Source: Bin80 sp964291275 (GTDB taxonomy: Bacteria > Bacteroidota > Rhodothermia > Rhodothermales > Bin80). From it: DNA of 64,000 nt. Made by a program: the position numbers and the translations under genes. The DNA lies in the NCBI GenBank assembly GCA_964291275.2, contig OZ219799.1, positions 1,984,001 through 2,048,000 of the forward strand. The letters are read 5' to 3'. Shown here one piece after another: positions 45,464 through 54,503 of this stretch. Each line of letters starts with the position of its first letter. Within the stretch, counting starts at the first letter, position 1. The notes under the pieces were generated by a model. That model was not told the DNA's origin and ran no database searches. It worked only from the letters and a program-made list of their open reading frames with translations.

Positions 45464-46441
45464 TTAAGGTCCGGGCCATTTTCCTGACTGCTCCCACGCT
45501 ATCGAAGCCGCTCCCAGCACAACGCTGTAGGTGACGATATCGGAGACCTCAATTAAGACATCTTCTCCGGGAGGATACCGGAAAGTATGTTGATTAACGT
45601 GCTTACGCACATGGTCCAGGAAATAAGGGGCACCTGAAGCCGCACCACCGCTCAGAATGATGATTTCCGGTGCGTACATGTGAACTACACTGACCAGGAA
45701 CCAGGACAGTTCGGTTCGCCAGGTTTTTAATGCATCCAGGCAGAGGGCGTCGTTCTGGGCGACTCCCTCAATCACTGCCGCAAAATCCACACTGTGAGGG
45801 TCGTCAAAATAGCGCTCATTAAGGACGGAGGGTAATCCCCGGATCAACCCATCCCGAGCAATGACGGCCAAGGCCGTTGCAGAGCAGAGGATATTGGCAG
45901 TTCCGCGGGCACGTGTAATACAGAGTCGGTCACTGCCGGATTGTTGAACGATATGACTTGCTTGCGTGCCAAACTGAAAATGAGGATCACGAAGTATTTT
46001 TCCATCAAGCATAATGCCCGACCCAACACCGGTTCCCAAAGTGATTGAGGCAGCCCAGCGATAACCTTGAGCTTTTCCGTAGCAAACTTCGGCCACAATC
46101 GACAGACGGCCATCGTTATCGGCAATGACAGGCAGGTTCAAGGTGCTGGAGATATTGGGCACGATCGGGAATCCCTCCAAGTGAAGTTTTCCCGGAAGAA
46201 GGATGACGCCTTTTGTTGGATCTACTGCTCCCGGAAAACCCAGCCCTACTCCGAGAGGAGCGTGTCCTATATCTGACTGAATTCGAGAAATTTCTTCAAC
46301 TACAGCTGCTTCCAGGGCTTCGGCTGACAGTGCGAACCCTGATGAACGTGCACGCTCTGCCATGAGTGTACCATCCCATAGCACGGCGCCGGCCTTTATG
46401 CGTGTGCCGCCAACATCCACTCCGATCACATATTCGTTCAT
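45464..46441 (-). CDS. ROK-family sugar kinase (zinc motif missing)
   Basis: 325 residues with the ROK fold. The phosphate-binding VIGVDVGGTRIKAGAV is at 5-20, the catalytic Asp lies in VIADNDGRLSIVAE near 106, and TLGTGVGSGIMLDG is near 134. The usual zinc-binding CxCGxxGCxE and ExGH motifs are absent: the region reads FGTQASHIV and LCITRARGTANILCSATALA. This marks a divergent ROK kinase, so glucose specificity should not be assumed. Its ATG overlaps the stop of the SIS-domain gene, making it the last gene of a three-gene minus-strand operon. Confidence 0.85.
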   Translation of the reverse strand: MNEYVIGVDVGGTRIKAGAVLWDGTLMAERARSSGFALSAEALEAAVVEEISRIQSDIGHAPLGVGLGFPGAVDPTKGVILLPGKLHLEGFPIVPNISSTLNLPVIADNDGRLSIVAEVCYGKAQGYRWAASITLGTGVGSGIMLDGKILRDPHFQFGTQASHIVQQSGSDRLCITRARGTANILCSATALAVIARDGLIRGLPSVLNERYFDDPHSVDFAAVIEGVAQNDALCLDALKTWRTELSWFLVSVVHMYAPEIIILSGGAASGAPYFLDHVRKHVNQHTFRYPPGEDVLIEVSDIVTYSVVLGAASIAWEQSGKWPGP

Positions 46442-47211
46442 CCAGTGAACAGATGAGTGAGACTTATTCTGTAGGCCTCGTAAAAATCCTCGAGTTGTTC
46501 TTCAGCGGTCGTATCCCCAATGAACTGGTGGCTGGGCAGAACGACCGGTTTGTGCCCAAGTTGAAGCAAGTGTTCCGCAACAGAAACACGCAGCATGTTC
46601 ATCAGCATTCCTCCCGTCACGGTGGAGACAGGCCCGGTACGCCATTCAAGGCCGTCCAGCTCAATAATACAGTCTCCTGGTGGGCATTGGTTATCCAGCA
46701 CAATGTCTGCCACGTCGATAAGCTTCAGGCCCGAGGAGTGGGATGCACTAGTCGCCTCACAATGCTCTTTTGCGACAACACCAATTACGGGCATGCCCCG
46801 CTTTTTTACCCCGAGAGCCATTTCTACGATCAGCGGCCTGATGCCGCTCGTAGAAATGATAATGAACGCATCATGTGGACCAAATCGGAAGCTGCGGAGA
46901 ATCTCCTCTGCGTATCCATCAATTTTTTCGAGATGAAGCGGTCCACGCAAGCCATTAGGTCCTATAATGGCTGCATGGTTCGAGAGCGCCTGTTCAACCA
47001 GTGCATAAAAGCCAACAAATCCACCTTGCCGGGGGGTCATCTCTTCGCACATCATACGGGAATGGCCGGACCCAAAACAGAAAATGAGGCCGCCATTGTT
47101 AATCCGTTCCGCACACAGTTCGGCGGCACACTCAATTTTTTCATATTGTGTTTCCCGGAGCCGTTGCAGACGCTCGATTGTTAGCTGAAAGTAATCAGAG
47201 GCTGCTGCCAT
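46438..47211 (-). CDS. SIS-domain sugar isomerase/sugar-phosphate-binding protein
   Basis: 257 residues from the ATG at 47211, 14 bases after the upstream gene. The SIS fold is clear: LIFCFGSGHSRMMCEEMTPR near 41-60 and the phosphate-binding IIISTSGIRPLIVEMALGVK near 118-137. Proteins of this subfamily bind phosphosugars and often act as isomerases or etherases (MurQ is a distant relative). An overlapping ROK kinase gene follows, so the two may process one amino sugar or sugar. The substrate is unknown. The frame extends to 47277 but would overlap the preceding gene. Confidence 0.8.
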   Translation of the reverse strand: MAAASDYFQLTIERLQRLRETQYEKIECAAELCAERINNGGLIFCFGSGHSRMMCEEMTPRQGGFVGFYALVEQALSNHAAIIGPNGLRGPLHLEKIDGYAEEILRSFRFGPHDAFIIISTSGIRPLIVEMALGVKKRGMPVIGVVAKEHCEATSASHSSGLKLIDVADIVLDNQCPPGDCIIELDGLEWRTGPVSTVTGGMLMNMLRVSVAEHLLQLGHKPVVLPSHQFIGDTTAEEQLEDFYEAYRISLTHLFTG

Positions 47212-47224
47212 GTAAGCAAAACAA

Positions 47225-48199
47225 TCAGATTCCAACGTCGCGAATCGACAGCACCCACGAATTCGGCGGAAGTGCATCTAGCCGAGACTTAAGATCCAGG
47301 GCTTCAGTAATTGTAGGGACTTGGCCAACGGCAACCCGATGATTCGCATTATCGCTGCTCCTGAGAATGCCGATAGGGACATCGGGGTAGATATTTCGGT
47401 AGCGTTCGACTACTTCCAGTGCTATGGACTCGTCAGAGAATGAAGCAACGATGAGTGTATAACCTCCAGCCTCATGATCGAATGTGAGAGTTTCCGGGCT
47501 GGTTTCTGGCTCAGGATCGGAAACGATGGGTGATCCCTCAGGCGGTTCCTGACTGACACTGTCTTCAATGGCCACAGTGGTAATTGAATCAGTCGAGGCA
47601 GAATCAGGGATGACTGGTGTGGAGATTGTGGTCGTTTCCTCAATAGGATCGTTCGACACAATGCTGTCCCGCGTAATGAAGTAGATCCCAGCTGCGACGA
47701 CAACAATCGTCGCAACAGCCCAGGGCCATCTTTGACGACGTTCTATTGGCTGAGGTATGATTGTGTCTCCAACAGTAACGGATGACAGCCCGGCATAAAT
47801 TCCGGATACGACGGCAGCTAATTCAGGGTCAGTTGTAAACTGGAGACCATCATCTGAGTCCGAGAGTGTACCTAATTTTGGGATGTAGACCGGTATCTGT
47901 GATAAAATTTCGGTCACGAGAAGGTCCAGAACTTCAGAAGCCTTTGTATCAGAAATCCCCAAGTTAGCTGCGAGCGATAAAATTAGTGTAGGACTCGATT
48001 CTGTTGAGGGATTTTCTTCAAAAGAAATGCGTCGACTGGGCGGATGCACCATGAACTTTCCACCGTCCAGGGGTTCACGCACGCTTGGGGTAGATTCAAT
48101 CTTCAGTGTACCGAGACCGAGAATATCTATGCGATCATGCTGGAGTAATAGCTCACGTACAATCGCGGCAAGTTTTGTAAGTACTTTTTCGCTGGTCAC
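47225..48199 (-). CDS. Membrane-anchored HU(CCDC81-like)-SPOR protein
   Basis: 324 residues. The N terminus (1-130) resembles the tandem bacterial HU/CCDC81-type domains (LLQHDRIDILGLGTLKIEST, then VYIPKLGTLSDSD), seen in Bacteroidota. One transmembrane helix at about 160-175 (WAVATIVVVAAGIYFI) is followed by a Ser/Thr/Pro/Glu-rich linker (175-240) and a C-terminal SPOR domain (GGYTLIVASFSDESIALEVV). SPOR domains bind denuded septal peptidoglycan, so the protein should sit in the inner membrane with SPOR in the periplasm and may mark the division site. It is the first gene of the operon with SIS and ROK. Confidence 0.8.
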   Translation of the reverse strand: MTSEKVLTKLAAIVRELLLQHDRIDILGLGTLKIESTPSVREPLDGGKFMVHPPSRRISFEENPSTESSPTLILSLAANLGISDTKASEVLDLLVTEILSQIPVYIPKLGTLSDSDDGLQFTTDPELAAVVSGIYAGLSSVTVGDTIIPQPIERRQRWPWAVATIVVVAAGIYFITRDSIVSNDPIEETTTISTPVIPDSASTDSITTVAIEDSVSQEPPEGSPIVSDPEPETSPETLTFDHEAGGYTLIVASFSDESIALEVVERYRNIYPDVPIGILRSSDNANHRVAVGQVPTITEALDLKSRLDALPPNSWVLSIRDVGI

Positions 48200-48281
48200 A
48201 ACAGGAAGTGGCTAATAATTTCGTCTAATGTATGAAAGTACGAGTAAAATAAAGCCTCTAGCGTATAATTTATTCGGCACT

Positions 48282-48317
48282 GTCTCAGTAGAGCTTCGTA
48301 AATTGAGTCACTGAGAC
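48282..48317. promoter_or_regulatory. Inverted repeat in the divergent promoter region
   Basis: Eight-base perfect arms (GTCTCAGT at 48282-48289, ACTGAGAC at 48310-48317) with a 20-base spacer lie between the divergent HU-SPOR and pfkB genes, 37 bases before pfkB. A regulator-binding site is possible. Confidence 0.4.
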
Positions 48318-48353
48318 TAAATGTTTCAACGGATTAAGCAACCGCAGATTTGA

Positions 48354-49286
48354 ATGAGTGTACTGGCAGTAGGTACGTTAGCTTTGGACTACATTGAGAC
48401 CCCTTGGGATAAAACCGAGGAGGTCCTCGGTGGGAGCGCCACATACATTGCGCTTGCAGCCCGGCTGTTTACCGAACCAGTGGGTATGGTTGCTGTTGCC
48501 GGTCGAGATTTTCCAGATGCTCATAAGCAATTGTTGATATCGAAAGGGATAGATCTTTCGGGTTTACAAGAGCTCAGCGATCACGATACCTTCGCCTGGG
48601 GAGGGCGTTATCATGATAACATCAACGTGAGGGATACACTCTTTACGCATCTCAATGCGCTCGCCGAATTTGATCCGGTGGTGCCGGATGCTTATGAAGA
48701 CAGTAAGGTTGTGTGTCTGGGCAATCTTTCACCGGACATCCAAACTATATCCTTGAATCAATTGAGCGGTAGAGGGTTCATAGCATGCGATACTATGAAT
48801 TACTGGATCAGTAATACGCCAAATGCTCTGAGAGAGGTACTGACACAAATTGATTGCCTACTGATCAACGACGAGGAGGCCCACCAAATGACCGGTGAGC
48901 ACAATCTGATCCTTGCTGCACGTAAAATTGTAGCATTGGGCCCGCGCATTCTGGTAATAAAGAAAGGTGAGCATGGTGCAATGCTGTTTGCTGACGACCA
49001 TATCTTCATCGTGCCCGGGTTTCCACTTGACAAAGTTCGTGACCCCACTGGGGCAGGGGATTCGTTTTTGGGAGCTTTTGCTGGCAGCTTGGCATGTGAA
49101 TCTCACATTGGTCTAGATGCGCTTAAGCGTGCGGTAATTTATGGATCCAGTGTAGCTTCTTTTTGTGTCGAGACCCATGGGCCATTCCAGCTGGTAAGAG
49201 TACTTCCAGCGGCCGTTGAAGAACGAACCAGACTATTTCGAGGACTGACGGAGTGGCCGATATCTTGCGAAAGCCTGGATGTCTGA
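48354..49286 (+). CDS. PfkB-family carbohydrate kinase
   Basis: 310 residues with the ribokinase fold. The N-terminal GGSATYIALAARLF near 26-39 is the substrate-binding PfkB signature 1 region, and the late DPTGAGDSFLGAFAG near 231-245 contains the catalytic Asp and anion hole of signature 2. The family phosphorylates sugars, nucleosides or related alcohols; the substrate here is not evident. The stop overlaps the ATG of the lipoprotein gene (TGATG). Confidence 0.88.
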   Translation: MSVLAVGTLALDYIETPWDKTEEVLGGSATYIALAARLFTEPVGMVAVAGRDFPDAHKQLLISKGIDLSGLQELSDHDTFAWGGRYHDNINVRDTLFTHLNALAEFDPVVPDAYEDSKVVCLGNLSPDIQTISLNQLSGRGFIACDTMNYWISNTPNALREVLTQIDCLLINDEEAHQMTGEHNLILAARKIVALGPRILVIKKGEHGAMLFADDHIFIVPGFPLDKVRDPTGAGDSFLGAFAGSLACESHIGLDALKRAVIYGSSVASFCVETHGPFQLVRVLPAAVEERTRLFRGLTEWPISCESLDV

Positions 49287-50197
49287 TGCGCATAGTCGCT
49301 CTGGTTTTGTTAATAGCTGCCTGTTCTTCGGCAGAGCAGCTTGAGGTAACTTTGGAAGGTGAGAGAGCAGAGCGGTTGCTTCGTTTTTACTTTGGCAGTT
49401 ATACGAGTGATGATCCTTTTGAAACCGGATTGCTGGAAAGGCGAGGAAACAGGTTTTATGTTGGATTGGCAGTGCTTCGGGAATACAGCCCGGAACTGGC
49501 TCAGGGACTTAAAGTCAAGGCGTCAGATGGTATCGTGAGACCAGAGAGCCTGCGGGCTGCAGTACAGATGACGTACTACCGTGCGCGCAACTTGCCGGAA
49601 AAACTCTCAGAATTCAATGATCGGTGGGTTACAGACAATGTAATCGCGTTCGAGGTGCATGGTCCGGTCACTAACTATTTACGGCGAATCACCTTAGCAG
49701 AGTCTGCATTGCAAAGTGCTATCTGGGATTACTATGAGAACGGAGAAAAAATTCGCTATGCAATAGGTACGGTCATTAAGGCTGAGCATCTCCGAGGTAC
49801 CAGGGTAGTCGAAACAACGGCAATGGTTCGGCGATCCGATGGGTTTTGGGATTTTGCTACGTATGATAGCGCTGGAGCTCTTGCATCCCATACGTTGCCA
49901 AATGATCGTGCATTGGTTACGCCTACGGAGTGTGCAGGATGTCATTTTGGTAAGAAAGGGTTTGAACCTGAACAAAGCTGGCCGCTGGAGCCCACCCAAA
50001 CTCCTGATGGCATCCGAAAGTGGTATACCGGATCGCGAGACGTAGAAGTTGCTGAGTTCTTCAGCGAGCATTTGCGTAGAAGTGATACATTGTTGGGCCT
50101 ATATGCGACGACTTATGTATCCGATCTCCGGGAGCGACGCAGGGCGGGTACTCTAGATTCCTCCGCCATCGCATTATTGAATCATTTGGGGTTGTAG
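49286..50197 (+). CDS. Putative lipoprotein with a single heme-binding CxxCH motif
   Basis: 303 residues from the ATG at 49286. The leader ends LLIAACSS, with a lipobox Cys at 13. The middle is predicted beta-rich (VRRSDGFWDFATYDSAGAL) and precedes a CAGCH motif near residue 217, the covalent c-type heme site. The domain around it (RALVTPTECAGCHFG) resembles secreted monoheme proteins with an N-terminal unknown domain. It may be a periplasmic or outer-membrane electron carrier. I know no named family for the rest. Translationally coupled to pfkB; folB follows 4 bases later. Confidence 0.65.
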   Translation: MRIVALVLLIAACSSAEQLEVTLEGERAERLLRFYFGSYTSDDPFETGLLERRGNRFYVGLAVLREYSPELAQGLKVKASDGIVRPESLRAAVQMTYYRARNLPEKLSEFNDRWVTDNVIAFEVHGPVTNYLRRITLAESALQSAIWDYYENGEKIRYAIGTVIKAEHLRGTRVVETTAMVRRSDGFWDFATYDSAGALASHTLPNDRALVTPTECAGCHFGKKGFEPEQSWPLEPTQTPDGIRKWYTGSRDVEVAEFFSEHLRRSDTLLGLYATTYVSDLRERRRAGTLDSSAIALLNHLGL

Positions 50198-50201
50198 GCA
50201 C

Positions 50202-50588
50202 ATGCATACGATCAGCTTGAAGAATGCTGTATTCTTTGCCCACCACGGTGTGAGCTCCGAGGAGCAGCATGTTGGGGGGAGATATGAAGTAGATGTGAGT
50301 GTCAAGTTTGACTTTGAAGCGGCTGCTAAGGAGGATGCTCTAGATCAAACCGTGAACTACGAGAGCGTTTACAGTATAGTGGATCGTGTATTTATCGGAG
50401 CAAGGTTTCGGTTAATGGAGCGGCTTGCCTATATGATTGCCAATCAGGTTTGGGAATTGTCGGTTCAAATAGAGTATGTTGAGGTTGCAGTTCGAAAGAA
50501 AAGCCCTCCTGTGGGTGGGACGATTGACTGTGCCGAGGTGGTTTACCGGAAGGGTACACACGACCTTAGAATTCAATCAGATCGTTGA
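50202..50588 (+). CDS. folB: Dihydroneopterin aldolase
   Basis: 128 residues, the usual size. It cleaves dihydroneopterin to 6-hydroxymethyl-dihydropterin and glycolaldehyde in folate synthesis. The N-terminal LKNAVFFAHHGVSSEEQHVG is the family hallmark, with TVNYESVYSIVDR and the catalytic lysine in VAVRKKSPP. It follows the lipoprotein gene by 4 bases and overlaps the 3' end of the convergent maf gene by 23 bases. Confidence 0.93.
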   Translation: MHTISLKNAVFFAHHGVSSEEQHVGGRYEVDVSVKFDFEAAAKEDALDQTVNYESVYSIVDRVFIGARFRLMERLAYMIANQVWELSVQIEYVEVAVRKKSPPVGGTIDCAEVVYRKGTHDLRIQSDR

Positions 50589-51159
50589 AGTGTTTTTTAA
50601 GCAGCATATACAGACTCCGAATCGGAAGACCGACCACGTTGTAGTAATCTCCGTTGATACGTTCGATAAACAGAGCTCCCATGTCGTCCTGGATACCGTA
50701 CGCCCCTGCTTTGTCCAAGGGAGAACCAGTTTTGACGTAGCTCGCAATTTCAGTTTCACTCAAATGTCCGAAGGTAACCGCGGTAGATTCCACGGCCGTA
50801 ACATTTCGATGCGAATCCGCATGAACCAGAGCTATCCCAGTATACACTATGTGTGTAGATGCACTCAATTGGCGAAGCATTGCAGCAGCCTCTACTGCTC
50901 CGCTGGGTTTACCGAGGATGAGTCCCCGGTACTCTACAATTGTATCTGCACCGAGGATCAGTGCACTAGGTCTCCTACCCGAAACGGCCATAGCTTTTTT
51001 GAGGGCCAGGCTTTCAACCAATCGTCGGGGCTTGATGGCGGGATCAGCGGTCTCATCCACGTTGGCTGGAATATGAAAAAAAGATATTCCCATTTGACGA
51101 AGCAGTTTTCGCCTTCGTGGAGACTGAGATGCCAGAACAAAATCGGTACAAATACGCAT
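50566..51159 (-). CDS. maf: Maf-like nucleoside triphosphate pyrophosphatase
   Basis: 197 residues. Maf proteins hydrolyse non-canonical or canonical nucleoside triphosphates to monophosphates and are linked to septum control. Visible are the N-terminal VLASQSPRRRKLLRQMG, the ALILGADTIVEYRG catalytic Asp, GKPSGAVEAAAML and the late DKAGAYGIQDD. The residue pattern fits the dTTP/UTP-type YhdE group, but I do not assign the subtype. Convergent with folB; divergent from parA. Confidence 0.93.
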   Translation of the reverse strand: MRICTDFVLASQSPRRRKLLRQMGISFFHIPANVDETADPAIKPRRLVESLALKKAMAVSGRRPSALILGADTIVEYRGLILGKPSGAVEAAAMLRQLSASTHIVYTGIALVHADSHRNVTAVESTAVTFGHLSETEIASYVKTGSPLDKAGAYGIQDDMGALFIERINGDYYNVVGLPIRSLYMLLKKHFNDLIEF

Positions 51160-51238
51160 AGGGATGAGTGCTAGGCGAGATTTAATGTCTTTGGCTCAGC
51201 GTATTTCCATTGATACCCAAAACCAGTATAATTGATTT

Positions 51239-51994
51239 ATGGCAGTAATTACGATCGGTAACCATAAGGGTGGTACGGGTAAAACAACGACATCTGTACA
51301 TATCGGGGCCGTATTGGGGTTGATTGGATACAAAACACTCATTATTGATCTTGATCCGCAGGGGTTCCTAACACGTATGATGGACGTGGACAGGGATAAC
51401 GTGAAGGATACATCTCTTGGACTGTTTGATATCGACACTAGTCTGGCCCAATTAGAGACCGTCCCACTTCCCTCGTTTCATTTACTTCCCTCTTCTGTGG
51501 GCATGAACCGTCGGGCAAAAAATCTGACCGGTGCTACCGACGTATTTTTAGTCAAAGAGGCGCTCAGTAACCAAGACATTTATGACGTGATTATTCTGGA
51601 TACGGCTGCTGCTATTTCGACTTACGTCGTGAATGCCCTTGTGGCTGCGGATACATTGATGATTCCCGTTACTCCCGAGCTTCAGTCAGTTTACGGTGCG
51701 GAGCAAACCTGGTATTCGGCGCGTGAGGTCCAGGGTAGATTGAACCCGAGCCTAAAGAGAGCGATGTTCCTATTGTCTAACGTACATGGGCGTAAGACGG
51801 TGCATCGTCAGTATGCCCGTTATATGCGGAAGAAGTATGGGAGGCTTGTAATGGACGCGGTAGTCCGCACATGTTCTTCGGTTGCTGTTGAATGCCAAGA
51901 CGGACAGACTGTATTTGATAAGAACATAAATTCCCGTGGGGCAAAGGACTATTCAGCCGTCGTGGATGAACTTATCAGGAATGATTGTCTCTGA
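51239..51994 (+). CDS. parA: ParA/Soj-family ATPase (orphan)
   Basis: 251 residues. The deviant Walker A is NHKGGTGKTTTSVHIG near 8-23, the A' motif is LIIDLDPQGFLTR and Walker B is DVIILDTAAA. ParA ATPases position plasmids, chromosomes or protein clusters on the nucleoid. No parB, centromere-like repeats or replication gene lies alongside, so it is probably an orphan that positions some other cargo. The TGA overlaps the ATG of the penicillin-acylase gene. Confidence 0.88.
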   Translation: MAVITIGNHKGGTGKTTTSVHIGAVLGLIGYKTLIIDLDPQGFLTRMMDVDRDNVKDTSLGLFDIDTSLAQLETVPLPSFHLLPSSVGMNRRAKNLTGATDVFLVKEALSNQDIYDVIILDTAAAISTYVVNALVAADTLMIPVTPELQSVYGAEQTWYSAREVQGRLNPSLKRAMFLLSNVHGRKTVHRQYARYMRKKYGRLVMDAVVRTCSSVAVECQDGQTVFDKNINSRGAKDYSAVVDELIRNDCL

Positions 51995-54432
51995 TGGGAT
52001 CAAGTATTAACAGGACAGTAGTGCTAAAATTTGTGCTGCATGCCATTTTGACTGCCGCGCTACTTTGGGGGCTCCATTATGCCCCTGCTGGTACTGCGCC
52101 CTTGGTCAATCTACTTGATCCGGTACGCGGGTTTTATCATAATGCACGTATAGCCGAGCACGATTCGTATGACGAAGTTGTTATCCCCACACTTTCTGGT
52201 CTGGTAACCGTGGAGCGGGATGAGCGTGGGGTTCCTCATATTTTCGCCAGTGAAGACAGGGATGCTATCCTTGTACTGGGATACGTGACAGCACAGGATC
52301 GGCTTTTTCAGATGGATTTTATCAGTCGCGTTGCGGCAGGGCGGCTTTCCGAGATCTTCGGCTCTGCCTCACTGGATGCAGATAGATTCCTGCGCTCTAT
52401 CGGGATGAATAGGGCAGCCAAACAAATCACGGCTGCATACGCTGAAGAGCAAGATTTCGATTACGAGATAATGATATGGTTTGCTGACGGAGTCAATGCG
52501 TATCTGAATGAGCTCTCCTATGCTGAATGGCCGATAGAATTCAAGCTATTTGGCTACGCCCCAGAGCCGTATACGCCGATGCATACGGTACTCCTGATGC
52601 AGTATTTCAATTATGACCTCTCATTTAACTCGGAGGAGGCAGCATACGGTCTTGCCAAGGAGCGGTTGGGGGGTGACGAATACGCCAAGTTGTACCCGCG
52701 CCATGCTACGCGTTACAAGCCGATCATTCCAACAGAAATTGCGGAACGAGCAGTTTCCGTGAATTCGGATGAATCACCAGTGCATTCGTCAGATGCATTG
52801 GCCTTATTGAACAATGTGCACCATACGTTGGAGGAATACGGTTTAGAAGGTTATCGACCCTCCAAAGGATCAAATAATTGGGCAGTGACAGATGATCGTT
52901 CCGCGACTGGCTCAGCCATACTCGCTGGGGATATGCATCTGGCGCTTTCGCTTCCCTCAATATGGTATGAAGTACATCTCGTAACGCCATCAATGAACAC
53001 GTATGGAGTGCTGGCACCGGGTGCGCCATTACCGATAGAGGCTTTCAATGATCACGTAGCCTGGGCCTATACAAACTCCGGTTTGGACGCGATTGATCAT
53101 TATCTCTTGCAATTGAGCGAAGATAGACGTAGCTACGAATTTGACGGAGAATGGCTTCCCCTTGAGATGCAGCCGGATACGATTTACGTGAAAGATGCTG
53201 ATCCAGTCGTGGACACCCGGATACTGTCAGATATCGGTCCAGTCATTATGGACTCGACCACTGCTGTTGCCATACGATGGGTGGCGCATGAAAAGAATAA
53301 CGGGATGACTGCACTTTGGGGAATGAACCGTGCTGAAAACGCAGCCCAGATTGACAGTGCCCTACGGTACTGGCATTCCCCAGCCCAGAATGTGCTTTAT
53401 GCTGACACCACAGGTATTATCGGGATTCGCGTTGCAGGAAAATTGCCGATTCGTGCCTCGGGAGATGGAGTGGGGCTTCTGGATGGTAGCACTAGTGACA
53501 CGGAGTGGGTGGGCCGTGTTCCATTTGAGGAAATGCCACATGCCGTAAGCCCTGCGCGCGGTTATCTCACTTCGACGAATCAACAGCCAACGACGGCAGA
53601 CTATCCCTATTATGTAGATCATAACTGGCAGCCGGCGTATCGCTCACTACGTATTGACACGTTGCTCGCTGGCAGGGACCAGCATACGATCGAGAATATG
53701 AAGGAGTATCAGGCGGATTTTCACGTTGGCCAATATGATGCTTTTGTACCAATGCTGGACTCAGTGCGTGAATTGACTCCAGCAGGTGAAGCGGTTAGAG
53801 CTGCACTCGTTGAGTGGGATGGTAAGGCAGTGGGAGAGACGCCTGGGCCACTTGCACTGCATGAGTACCTGCAGGCCCTTAAGCGGCTAACGTGGGATGA
53901 ATCATTGTTCATGGGTATTCCCGATCCTACCGAAACAGTACTGGTAACACTTTTGGAGATGGGTTCTTCATGGCTTGATGTTCAGAAAACACATGAAGTC
54001 GAAGATGCAGCGATGCTTATGGCCTTGGCACTTGAAGAAGCAGCAGATGCACTGCAAACTCAGTATGGAGATAATTGGAGTTGGAATACGCATCATCAGA
54101 TAATTTTTAGGCATCTGACACAAAATTCGGCATTGAGCGTGCTGTGGCGTGGTCCGTATAGCTACCCCGGGTACGACGAAACGCTGGGACCAGGGGATGG
54201 GATAACGGTAACACACAGTGCAAGTTGGCGGGTAGTAGTGGACTTGAGTACCAATCCTCCCCGCGGTGTCGGTATCTACGCGGGTGGCCAGAATGGTAAT
54301 CCCCTGAGCCGGTTCTATGATCTTCACATACCGACTTTTCTGGATTACGACTACTATCCCCTGCACAAACCCAGAGAGGCGGGCGAACTGGCAACTGTTT
54401 CTTCTATACTCCGGTTACATAACTCAGAATGA
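51994..54432 (+). CDS. Penicillin-acylase-family N-terminal nucleophile hydrolase
   Basis: 812 residues from the ATG at 51994, overlapping the parA stop. A signal-anchor (about 10-25) precedes the alpha chain with VERDERGVPHIFASEDRDAI and GYVTAQDRLFQMDFISR. A spacer ends at Gly292, and Ser293 in KGSNNWAV would become the N-terminal nucleophile of the beta chain after self-cleavage. The family hydrolyses amide bonds of penicillins, acyl-homoserine lactones and other acyl compounds; the natural substrate here is unknown. Quorum-signal quenching is one possibility but not shown. Confidence 0.92.
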   Translation: MGSSINRTVVLKFVLHAILTAALLWGLHYAPAGTAPLVNLLDPVRGFYHNARIAEHDSYDEVVIPTLSGLVTVERDERGVPHIFASEDRDAILVLGYVTAQDRLFQMDFISRVAAGRLSEIFGSASLDADRFLRSIGMNRAAKQITAAYAEEQDFDYEIMIWFADGVNAYLNELSYAEWPIEFKLFGYAPEPYTPMHTVLLMQYFNYDLSFNSEEAAYGLAKERLGGDEYAKLYPRHATRYKPIIPTEIAERAVSVNSDESPVHSSDALALLNNVHHTLEEYGLEGYRPSKGSNNWAVTDDRSATGSAILAGDMHLALSLPSIWYEVHLVTPSMNTYGVLAPGAPLPIEAFNDHVAWAYTNSGLDAIDHYLLQLSEDRRSYEFDGEWLPLEMQPDTIYVKDADPVVDTRILSDIGPVIMDSTTAVAIRWVAHEKNNGMTALWGMNRAENAAQIDSALRYWHSPAQNVLYADTTGIIGIRVAGKLPIRASGDGVGLLDGSTSDTEWVGRVPFEEMPHAVSPARGYLTSTNQQPTTADYPYYVDHNWQPAYRSLRIDTLLAGRDQHTIENMKEYQADFHVGQYDAFVPMLDSVRELTPAGEAVRAALVEWDGKAVGETPGPLALHEYLQALKRLTWDESLFMGIPDPTETVLVTLLEMGSSWLDVQKTHEVEDAAMLMALALEEAADALQTQYGDNWSWNTHHQIIFRHLTQNSALSVLWRGPYSYPGYDETLGPGDGITVTHSASWRVVVDLSTNPPRGVGIYAGGQNGNPLSRFYDLHIPTFLDYDYYPLHKPREAGELATVSSILRLHNSE

Positions 54433-54454
54433 GTGTAGCATATCATGCTACACT
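54432..54454 (+). repeat. Hairpin after the penicillin-acylase gene
   Basis: Ten-base perfect arms (AGTGTAGCAT and its complement) with a 3-base loop begin at the last base of the acylase stop codon. There is no T-tract. Like the metY-metX hairpin it lies between same-strand genes and may partly terminate or protect the mRNA; it also supports the NSS transporter start at 54504. Confidence 0.6.
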
Positions 54455-54503
54455 GCTGCATCAAATAGTCCGACTAACATGCCAATTAAAAAATCCTAAC
54501 CGA

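Noticed and set aside
46366..47184. 272-codon plus-strand open frame
   Set aside because: Antisense to the SIS-domain gene and low-complexity in composition; a shadow.
50476..51174. 232-codon plus-strand open frame
   Set aside because: Lies antisense to maf, which has complete family motifs; no recognisable domain.
51239..51994. Plasmid partition locus
   Set aside because: No parB, centromere repeats or replication initiator nearby; chromosomal housekeeping genes surround it.
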